Shown piece after piece: positions 58,185 to 64,000 of a stretch of DNA of 64,000 nt. The stretch covers positions 2,232,001-2,296,000 of the forward strand of contig CP053448.1 in assembly GCA_013285445.1 (NCBI GenBank), given 5' to 3'. Position 1 is the first letter of the stretch. Every line of letters begins with the position of its first letter. The stretch comes from Pseudomonadota bacterium. Lineage in GTDB: Bacteria; Pseudomonadota; Gammaproteobacteria; Xanthomonadales; Wenzhouxiangellaceae. The translations under genes and the position numbers were made by a program. The notes below the pieces were generated by a model, which did no database searches, was not told the DNA's origin, and worked only from the letters and a program-made list of their open reading frames with translations.

Positions 58185-58436
58185 AGTCGCCTTTCGGCTC
58201 GGGATAATGGTCTTGAGAAAAACCTCGTCCTCCGTCTCAACAAAAGGCACGAGATAGACATAGCCTTCAATCTCGATCACATGAATCTGCTGTCCGGGAT
58301 AGCGCTCCTGATTCGAATGTTCCAGGGTATCCAGGATGCCTCCAACGGCGATGTGATAAACCACTTCCTCGAAAGAAATTCTTCTTTCGGATTGGAGGAG
58401 CTTGTTCTTGTCCGGGTTCCATGTGATCGGTTTCAC
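58182..58436 (-). CDS. BrnT-like toxin, C-terminus cut by the MITE
   Basis: 84 residues from a GTG at 58436 (VKPITWNPDKNKLLQSERRI). Family features: WNPDKNKLL, ISFEEVVYHI, ILDTLEHSNQERYPGQQIHV, GYVYLVPFVE and VFLKTIIPSRKAT. The reading stops at a TAG formed at the MITE edge. The usual family tail continues several residues (often YLG-containing). Beyond the MITE, just before the antitoxin, a frame reads TYLGDPK and ends in TGA overlapping the antitoxin ATG, which looks like the severed 3' end. Toxin activity with the shortened tail is unknown. Confidence 0.7.
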   Translation of the reverse strand: MKPITWNPDKNKLLQSERRISFEEVVYHIAVGGILDTLEHSNQERYPGQQIHVIEIEGYVYLVPFVETEDEVFLKTIIPSRKAT

Positions 58437-58539
58437 AGCCTGAATTGCAGCACAATGTGTGCCTTTTGCATTCAGATTCAGGAATAGGCTCTGGCTGCCA
58501 TAATGTCCACTCAGACTCTCATCAATGGGCAGATCTGTC

Positions 58540-59673
58540 ATGACGCCAACCCACATGAGTACCCCTGCACTGCTGGTCGATGAAGAACGCTTTACGCGCA
58601 ACGTCGAGCGCCTGAACCGGCACCTCGAGCGCCTGGGCGTTGCGCTGCGCCCGCACCTGAAGACGGTGAAGAACATCGAGCTGGCCCGGCGCATGATCGC
58701 CGGGCATCCCGGCGGTGCGGCGGTTTCCACGCTGGCCGAGGCGGACTATTTTTTTGCTGCCGGCATCGATGACCTCCTCTATGCCGTCGGCATCGCGCCG
58801 GGCAAGCTCACTGAGGCAGCCAAGCGCCTGGCCGAGGGCATGGAGTTGATCCTGGTCCTTGACCACCCCGAAGCAGCCCGGGCCGTTGCGGCCGCGGCCG
58901 CGGAAAATGGAACCGATTTTCAGGTGCTGCTCGAGATCGACGCCGACGGTCATCGTGCCGGATTTCGATCGGATGACCCTGAACTGATCGAAGCCGCCAT
59001 GATCCTCCACGATGGTGGCGCAACACCGGCTGGTGTGATGGTTCACGCGGGCGGCTCCTACGGCTGCAGGGATCGAGACTGCCTGGTGCGAATGGCCGGT
59101 CAGGAACGCGATGCCGCGGTCACTGCGGTCGAGGCGCTTCGTGCGGCCGGATTCGAGGCACCGGTGGTCAGCGTGGGCTCGACGCCGACGGCAATGTTCG
59201 CCGAAGACCTCACGGGCGTTACCGAAGTGCGCGCCGGCGTCTACGCCTTCATGGACCTGGTCATGGCCGGCCTGGGCGTGTGCGACATCGATGACATTGC
59301 CCTGTCCGTGCTGACCGAGGTGATCGGCCACCGCGGCAAACACGGCCAGGTGATTGTCGATGCCGGCTGGATGGCGCTCTCGCGCGACCGCGGCACGGCG
59401 GACCAGGCCCTCGACCACGGCTACGGCCTGGTCTGTGACGAATCCGGTCGCGCCCTGTTACCCGATGTCATCGTTCAAGCCACCAACCAGGAGCACGGCA
59501 TCCTCGCCCGCAGAGACGGCGAGCCGCTGAATCTCGACGAGTTCCCGATCGGTCGCCGGTTCCGCATCCTGCCCAATCACGCCTGCGCGACTGGCGGGCA
59601 GTTCGAGCATTTCTGGATGGTGGATTCACAAGGCTGGCCGGTGGAGCGACTGGCGCGCTGCCGCGGCTGGTGA
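58540..59673 (+). CDS. D-threonine aldolase/D-serine dehydratase-like PLP enzyme
   Basis: 377 residues from the ATG at 58540; in-frame ATGs at 58525 and 58555 are alternatives. Alanine-racemase-like N-terminal TIM barrel with TPALLVDEERFTRNVERL and the PLP lysine in RPHLKTVKN, then HAGGSYG and VSVGSTPTAMF. The C-terminal ILPNHACATGGQFEHFWMVD contains the His-x-Cys metal site of the DSD1/DTA family. Expected to cleave D-3-hydroxyamino acids using PLP and a divalent cation. It stands alone. Confidence 0.85.
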   Translation: MTPTHMSTPALLVDEERFTRNVERLNRHLERLGVALRPHLKTVKNIELARRMIAGHPGGAAVSTLAEADYFFAAGIDDLLYAVGIAPGKLTEAAKRLAEGMELILVLDHPEAARAVAAAAAENGTDFQVLLEIDADGHRAGFRSDDPELIEAAMILHDGGATPAGVMVHAGGSYGCRDRDCLVRMAGQERDAAVTAVEALRAAGFEAPVVSVGSTPTAMFAEDLTGVTEVRAGVYAFMDLVMAGLGVCDIDDIALSVLTEVIGHRGKHGQVIVDAGWMALSRDRGTADQALDHGYGLVCDESGRALLPDVIVQATNQEHGILARRDGEPLNLDEFPIGRRFRILPNHACATGGQFEHFWMVDSQGWPVERLARCRGW

Positions 59674-59696
59674 GCCCATCGCATCGCCCGACCCGC

Positions 59697-59954
59697 GCAG
59701 GCCGGGGTCGCATCCCCGACGGACCCTCATTGCCCCACCCGAGTAGGTCGGGGTCGCATCCCCGACGGACCCTCATTACCCCATCCGAGTAGGTCGGGGT
59801 CGCATCCCCGACGGACCCTCATTACCCCATCCGAGTAGGTCGGGGTCGCATCCCCGACGGACCCTCATTACCCCATCCGAGTAGGTCGGGGTCGCATCCC
59901 CGACGGACCCTCATTACCCCATCCGAGTAGGTCGGGGTCGCATCCCCGACGGAC
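59697..59954. repeat. 46-bp tandem repeat, about 5.6 copies
   Basis: Units begin at 59697, 59743, 59789, 59835, 59881 and 59927 (the last truncated at 59954). Each starts GTAGGTCGGGGTCGC, continues ATCCCCGACGGACCCTCATT and ends ACCCCATCCGA. The first is slightly divergent (GCAGGCC, TGCCCCACCC); the middle three are identical. Arms GTCGGGG and CCCCGAC make a hairpin in each unit. No unique spacers, so not a CRISPR array. Confidence 0.95.
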
Positions 59955-60008
59955 AACATCTCAACTAGGTTCACACACAACCACGCCAACAACGATCCGC
60001 CGCGTCGA

Positions 60009-60180
60009 CCGTCGGGGACGCGGCCCCGGCATCCGCGGTTGTGCGGTTTTTTCGAACGTTCGATGGATATTCCGCCACGCGTGCCGGTTCCACACCTCGT
60101 CCGTCGGGGACGCGACCCCGACCTACAGTGAACGCGGGAGTGGCCTCGGCACCGCTCGTCGGGGTGTCATCCCTGACGGT
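60009..60180. repeat. Dispersed single copies of the hairpin repeat, mostly inverted
   Basis: Three further copies of the core without the 46-base spacer: about 60009-60030 and 60098-60127 are in the opposite orientation (CCGTCGGGGACGCG), and 60158-60180 is degenerate (GTCGGGGTGTCATCCC). Between them is a 12-base palindrome TCGAACGTTCGA (60052-60063). With the tandem array they fill the 510-base gap between the DTA gene and the permease gene; no gene is visible there. Confidence 0.75.
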
Positions 60181-60183
60181 CAG

Positions 60184-61551
60184 CTAGCCGAAACCGAACA
60201 GCGGCGGGAACACCACCACCACGATCGCCGCCCAAACGGCGTAGACCGGCAGGTAGCGGGTCTGCCACTGCTCCAGCGCGGCGAAGCGGCCCCGCCCGCG
60301 CACGAAGCGCAGGTAGAGCACCGCCGACCAGGCCAGGTTGACCAGCAGCACGAGATTCAGGCCCAGCCCGGCCACGCGATTGGGCGTGACACCCATTTCG
60401 CCGATGCGGTCAACGATCGCCCACAGGGCGACGGCGTCGGCCAGCAGGGCACTGATCACCAGCACCAGCTGGGCATAGTCGAACAGCCCCGGCGGCTTTG
60501 CGGCATCCCGCGCCGAGACCGCGTAGAGCAGCAGGCCGAGGACCACGATCAGCAGCAGGTCGAAAGCGATCAGGATCTCGCGCTCGACATCGACGCCGCG
60601 TCCGCTGATCAGCAGGGTGGAGAGGAAAACCACCAACAGCAGCGCGAACAGCGGCGTGAACAGGCGGGTGAGCACCGGCGCCATGTTTTCGACCACGCTC
60701 TGCTTGGCCTCGACCAGCCAGGCCGCGACCAGCACGCCGCCGAGCGCGCCGCAGGGCAGCAGCCAGGACTCGAACACTGGTTCGATGTCGATGCCGATGG
60801 ATGAAAACACCATCGCGGTCAGGCCGACCAGCACGCCGCCGCCCAGAGCGATGAGCACGTAGTAGATGAACAGCTCGCCGGTGAACCGGATGAAATCCAT
60901 GCGTCCGTCGATACCCGACCAGCGCTGGCCGGCGTAGGCCATGCCGACCAGCAGCCACAGCACCACCGGCAGGTGCAGCGTGGTCAGCACCAGGGTGACG
61001 TCCTGTTCTTCCATCGGATAGAAATTGGCCGCCAGCAGCGCGATGCCGAAGGCGGCCGCCAGTCGGGCGATCATGCGGTGGTCGAGCGCGCGCTTCCAGA
61101 CAAAGTAGCCGGCCAGCAGCGGCAGCACGAAGAACCCGATGTTGCGCATGTAGAAGGCGGCGTGCGCGACCATGTCGGCGCCAAACAGCGCGGGCAGCTT
61201 GAACAGCACCGCCGCGGCCGCGGCCAGCGAGAAGGCAACAACGGCATCACGCGGGTTCCGGCCCGACAGATCGTCGGCGCCGCCGGGCATGACCATCTGC
61301 TTCCACAGCCGCTCGGAGTGCTCGCGGGCAAACTCCCGCGACAGGCCGTCGAGATCGCCCATGCGCTTGACCGCGACCAGGAAGGCCTCGTCGCAATCCA
61401 GTCCGGCGGCAATGAGGGCGTCGATCTGCTCGCGCAGGTGGTCTTCGAGCTCGGCGACGTCGACGGGACGGACGGCGCGGCGCCGGCGAAGAAAATCGCG
61501 CCACTGGTCGATCCGGTTCTCGAGCCGCCGGCTCGATTCAGGCGTGGTCAT
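60184..61551 (-). CDS. Permease-prefix-domain membrane protein of a PadR pair
   Basis: 455 residues. N-terminal permease prefix domain (about 1-85; NRIDQWRDFLRRRRAVRPVD, AFLVAVKRMGDLDGLSREFA), then about ten membrane helices (for example VLFKLPALFGADMVAHAAF, LLIVVLGLLLYAVS). The prefix domain is found on small membrane proteins encoded directly after PadR regulators, which is the case here (three bases after the PadR stop). Substrate or function unknown; envelope stress or antimicrobial resistance is the usual guess. Confidence 0.78.
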   Translation of the reverse strand: MTTPESSRRLENRIDQWRDFLRRRRAVRPVDVAELEDHLREQIDALIAAGLDCDEAFLVAVKRMGDLDGLSREFAREHSERLWKQMVMPGGADDLSGRNPRDAVVAFSLAAAAAVLFKLPALFGADMVAHAAFYMRNIGFFVLPLLAGYFVWKRALDHRMIARLAAAFGIALLAANFYPMEEQDVTLVLTTLHLPVVLWLLVGMAYAGQRWSGIDGRMDFIRFTGELFIYYVLIALGGGVLVGLTAMVFSSIGIDIEPVFESWLLPCGALGGVLVAAWLVEAKQSVVENMAPVLTRLFTPLFALLLVVFLSTLLISGRGVDVEREILIAFDLLLIVVLGLLLYAVSARDAAKPPGLFDYAQLVLVISALLADAVALWAIVDRIGEMGVTPNRVAGLGLNLVLLVNLAWSAVLYLRFVRGRGRFAALEQWQTRYLPVYAVWAAIVVVVFPPLFGFG

Positions 61552-61554
61552 GGT

Positions 61555-61902
61555 TCAGGCTTCCTGTAGCCGATCGGTAAAGGGCCAGATGTCGCGCAGG
61601 GTGTCCTCGACCGCCTGCCACTGCCGGCGCTGCTCGACGAGCTGCTCGCGGCCGCTTCTGGTGATTCGGTAGTACTTGCGCCTGCGGCCGGTGTCGGCCA
61701 CCGCCCAGTGCGCCTCGATGAAACCGTGCTTCTCGAGCCGGTGCAGCACGGGATAGAGCATGCCGTCGGTCCATTCCAGCCGCCCGCCGGAGAGCTCGCG
61801 CACGCGCTTGCCGATGGCGTAGCCGTAGCTCTCGCCCTCGGTCAGGATGGCCAGCACCAGCGGGGTGGATGAGGCGGCGATGAGCTCCTTGTTGATTTCC
61901 AT
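61555..61902 (-). CDS. PadR-family transcriptional repressor
   Basis: 115 residues from the ATG at 61902 (MEINKELIAASSTPLVLAIL); a GTG at 61914 would add four. Winged helix with GESYGYAIGKRVRELSGGRL, EWTDGMLYPVLHRLEKHGFI and AHWAVADTGRRRKYYRITRS, then a short dimerisation helix. Controls the following permease-prefix gene and probably itself. Direct repeats upstream may be its binding site. Confidence 0.9.
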   Translation of the reverse strand: MEINKELIAASSTPLVLAILTEGESYGYAIGKRVRELSGGRLEWTDGMLYPVLHRLEKHGFIEAHWAVADTGRRRKYYRITRSGREQLVEQRRQWQAVEDTLRDIWPFTDRLQEA

Positions 61903-61927
61903 GGCGGACGGCACCCAGGCCGCGATT

Positions 61928-61951
61928 TATACATAGCGGAACTATACATAG
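61928..61951 (-). promoter_or_regulatory. Repeated TATACATAG motif upstream of padR
   Basis: TATACATAG occurs at 61928-61936 and 61943-61951, spaced 15 bases start to start, in an AT-rich island 26 bases upstream of the PadR start. On the minus strand these words supply TATGTATA sequences close to a -10 element. Likely promoter with PadR binding sites on top of it. Confidence 0.45.
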
Positions 61952-62022
61952 ATCTCCAACGTATAGCAAGATATGTGTTCGTCAATGCTTTACGACCGAA
62001 ACTGAATGGGGATAATGCCGAC

Positions 62023-63054
62023 ATGGACGTGCGCCTGATCGAGATGAGCCTGGCGGTTGACCGAATAGACGGGCTGAGAAACCGCGTGGCCGAACTCGAA
62101 CCACTCGAGATCGACGCCTTCGCCGATCCCTCCGGCGAGCGCGGCATATTGCGCGTTCTGGTGTGCAAGCGCCAGGTCGAGAACTTCGTCAACCACTTCG
62201 AATCGCTGGCCGAGCGCTACGACGATTTCCGGATGACGCTGTACGCGGTCGAGGCCACGCTGCCGGCACCGCCCGAGCCGGATGAAGAAACCGAAACCAG
62301 CATCGAAGGCGAGGAAGAGAACCAGGAAGAGGCCGATCGCCTCAGCCGCATCGAGCTTCACGCGCAGGTCGGAAAGAACGCCCGCCTTAATGCCGAATAC
62401 CTCTGGATGGTCTTCTTTTCCTCGGTGGTCGCCGCCGTCGGGCTGGTTCAGGGCAACGTCGCGGTGATTGTAGGCGCGATGGTCATCGCTCCCCTGCTCG
62501 GCCCCAACATGGCGCTGGCGCTGGCGGCCACGCTGGCCGACACCCGCCTGGGTTTCAGAGCGATCAAGACCGGGATGAGCGGGGTGGTGGTGGCCGTGGC
62601 GCTCGGCCTGGCTTGCGGGTGGGTATTCGACGCCGACCCGACCCTGCCCGAGATCGCAAGCCGCACCCGCATCAGCGAGCTCGACCTGGTCCTTGCCCTG
62701 GCCGCCGGTGGCGCCGGCGCATTGGCGACCACCAGTGGCATCGCCGGGGCGCTGGTCGGCGTGATGGTCGCCGTGGCCCTACTGCCGCCGCTGCTGGTCG
62801 CCGCACTGCTGGCCGGGGCCGGCCACTGGAAGGGAGCGGCCGGGGCCGCCCTGCTCTACAGCACCAACATCGCCGCGCTGAACCTCGCTGCGATGGCGGT
62901 TTTCCTGAGCCGCGGCATCACGCCGCGCAAGTGGTGGGAAAAGAAACGCGCCCGTCGGTCGGCGACTCTCTTCATGGTGCTCTGGTTCTTGATCCTGGCC
63001 GCGCTCGCGGTAGGGTTCATCTACTACAACCTGCGCCTGCCCTCGCCCGGCTGA
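62023..63054 (+). CDS. DUF389 (TIGR00341) membrane protein
   Basis: 343 residues from the ATG at 62023 with GGGGAT upstream. A soluble N-terminal domain (about 1-85, MDVRLIEMSLAVDRIDGLRN) with an acidic linker (DEETETSIEGEEENQEEAD), then about seven helices with the family core VAVIVGAMVIAPLLGPNMAL, TRLGFRAIKTGMSGVV and GALVGVMVAVALLPPLLVAA. DUF389 proteins are widespread and of unknown transport function. Divergent from padR, separated by the AT-rich operator region. Confidence 0.88.
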   Translation: MDVRLIEMSLAVDRIDGLRNRVAELEPLEIDAFADPSGERGILRVLVCKRQVENFVNHFESLAERYDDFRMTLYAVEATLPAPPEPDEETETSIEGEEENQEEADRLSRIELHAQVGKNARLNAEYLWMVFFSSVVAAVGLVQGNVAVIVGAMVIAPLLGPNMALALAATLADTRLGFRAIKTGMSGVVVAVALGLACGWVFDADPTLPEIASRTRISELDLVLALAAGGAGALATTSGIAGALVGVMVAVALLPPLLVAALLAGAGHWKGAAGAALLYSTNIAALNLAAMAVFLSRGITPRKWWEKKRARRSATLFMVLWFLILAALAVGFIYYNLRLPSPG

Positions 63055-63081
63055 ACCGGCCCGGCTCGGGTCGTCGATATC

Positions 63082-64000
63082 TCAGAGATACGGCGACGGG
63101 CGCAGCGAGGTCGGAGCCACGTAAACGGGTGCGGCGTGCGGGTCGCCCCGACAGCCCATGGCCGCATGGCCCGGAACGAGCCACCAGTGCTGGCTGTTCT
63201 GGAAGCCGAGGTCGTATGTCCTGTCCATGTCCACGCAGTCAACCAGTCCAGCATGTTCATGGGCGATCAGAAGCCAGCGCTCGCCTGGCGAGGCAGCCAG
63301 CCAGTCGAAGGCCCTTGCCGCCTCCCGGTCATCGGGCGTCGAGTAGCCGAAGTGAACAGTCGGCTGGCGGGCCATGAGCACGAATTCCTCACCGAAATCA
63401 TGAACGGCCAGCCATTTCTCCGGGCCGCTGATTTCAGCAACCCGCTGCATCAACTCGCGCGGCGAGCGGCTGCCGTTCATGTCGGGCCAGGACAGCCACC
63501 CGAAGGTGCACCACAACAAACCGAGCCACAGCGCCAGCGCCATGACGCCGCGTTTGGGCCTGAACCAGGCCAGCAGCAAGACCATGGCAGCGCCCATCAG
63601 GGCCCACCAGAACCACGGGCTTGCATCGTGCTTGTCGGCCAGTTCCGACAGCGGCTCGAAACCGAGCCAGCCCAGGGTGCCAGCCGTGCCGAGCATGCCG
63701 CCGAGAAGCACGACAATGCCCGTTGCCAGCCAGTTGGGACCGCGTCTCGCCAGCAGTCCGGGCAAGAGCGGTGCGAGTGCCAGCACCAGCAGCGGCACGG
63801 TCGGCAACAGGTAAACGCCGCGCTTGCCCGGAGAAAGACTGAAAAAGATCAGCACCAGCAAGACACCGGACAACGGCAGGACGGTACGCGCGTCCCCGCG
63901 CCGGAGTCGCCGCCACCAGTTCGGCAGCGCCCAGGGCAGCGCCAGCCACAGGGGCAGCCAGGCCCAGGGCGCCACCGCGAAAATGAAGTAGTACCAAGGC
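63082..64000 (-). CDS. ArnT/PMT-type (GT39-like) glycosyltransferase, 5' part outside the window
   Basis: 306 codons ending at 63082; the frame runs off the right edge, reading PWYYFIFAVAPWAWLPLW there. The C-terminal half of a polyprenol-phosphate-sugar transferase: FFSLSPGKRGVYLLPTVPLL (the typical S-P-x-K-R-x-Y-L-x-P motif), several helices, then a soluble end with HFGYSTPDDREAARAFDWLA. Acceptor unknown; lipid A or protein is possible. Neither start nor catalytic N-terminal Asp is visible. Confidence 0.78.
   Translation of the reverse strand, partial: PWYYFIFAVAPWAWLPLWLALPWALPNWWRRLRRGDARTVLPLSGVLLVLIFFSLSPGKRGVYLLPTVPLLVLALAPLLPGLLARRGPNWLATGIVVLLGGMLGTAGTLGWLGFEPLSELADKHDASPWFWWALMGAAMVLLLAWFRPKRGVMALALWLGLLWCTFGWLSWPDMNGSRSPRELMQRVAEISGPEKWLAVHDFGEEFVLMARQPTVHFGYSTPDDREAARAFDWLAASPGERWLLIAHEHAGLVDCVDMDRTYDLGFQNSQHWWLVPGHAAMGCRGDPHAAPVYVAPTSLRPSPYL

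Noticed and set aside
59697..59954. Possible CRISPR array
   Set aside because: The whole 46-base unit repeats without unique spacers and no cas genes are nearby; it is a plain tandem repeat.

Overview
The window is about 64 kb of GC-rich bacterial chromosome. Several features point to a free-living, probably aquatic gammaproteobacterium: a Wza/Wzc-type capsule export locus, a TonB-dependent receptor, a secreted S8 protease with PPC-type domains, an RND pump, Mla-type lipid transport, and a CrbS/CrbR-like acetate sensing system beside a VC_2705-type symporter and acs. The gene content resembles Wenzhouxiangella and relatives, but that placement is an inference made without a search. Almost every interval is coding, and many neighbouring genes overlap by 1-4 bases.

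Layout. (1) 1-9268 is the edge of an exopolysaccharide locus: a truncated CpsB-like phosphatase on the minus strand, then FecR-like protein, Wza-like exporter, Wzz/BY-kinase, a repeat/jelly-roll-like protein, a membrane J-domain protein with a long Glu-Pro repeat (frameshifted as read) and an O-antigen ligase/polymerase. (2) 9417-13744: secreted subtilase with a clear terminator, uppP, a histidine phosphatase and a MOSC protein. (3) 13764-20994, all minus strand: TonB receptor, membrane-anchored AraC regulator, and three exported c-type cytochrome proteins, one a beta-helix/cytochrome fusion. (4) 21302-34858: a sulfotransferase-like gene, then an acetate module (exonuclease, DUF294 protein, symporter, DUF4212, CrbS-like kinase, CrbR-like regulator, acs) and a DcaP-type porin. 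(5) 35135-39818: prpE and a sulfide:quinone oxidoreductase-like/DUF1641/IscU-like cluster with a divergent winged-helix regulator.

(6) 39976-45791 is the most interesting part. It is one tight seven-gene operon that joins a complete Rsb-type partner-switching module (FHA-GAF-PP2C phosphatase, anti-sigma-type kinase, STAS antagonist) to an MlaE/MlaF/MlaD/lipoprotein lipid ABC transporter. Because MlaB of the classical Mla complex is itself a STAS protein, the layout suggests lipid transport gated by reversible serine phosphorylation. (7) 45936-51086: a TetR-controlled RND efflux operon with a palindromic operator on its promoter. (8) 51100-58436: a DUF1778 antitoxin with an internally deleted GNAT toxin, a membrane protein plus MscS channel, tRNA-Thr(CGT), ppc, and a second toxin-antitoxin pair split by a MITE. 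(9) 58540-64000: a D-threonine aldolase-like enzyme, a 46-bp tandem repeat array, a PadR/permease pair, a DUF389 protein and a truncated glycosyltransferase.

Non-coding structure is abundant: two MITE-like elements (34860-35018 and 57916-58184), a hairpin repeat family dispersed at 59697-60180 that also has an in-frame copy inside ppc, a sequence motif shared by the two acetate promoters, and several perfect palindromes. Two reading frames (the J-domain gene and the FHA phosphatase) look broken by single-base indels in G/C-rich tracts. These may be sequencing errors or real variation.
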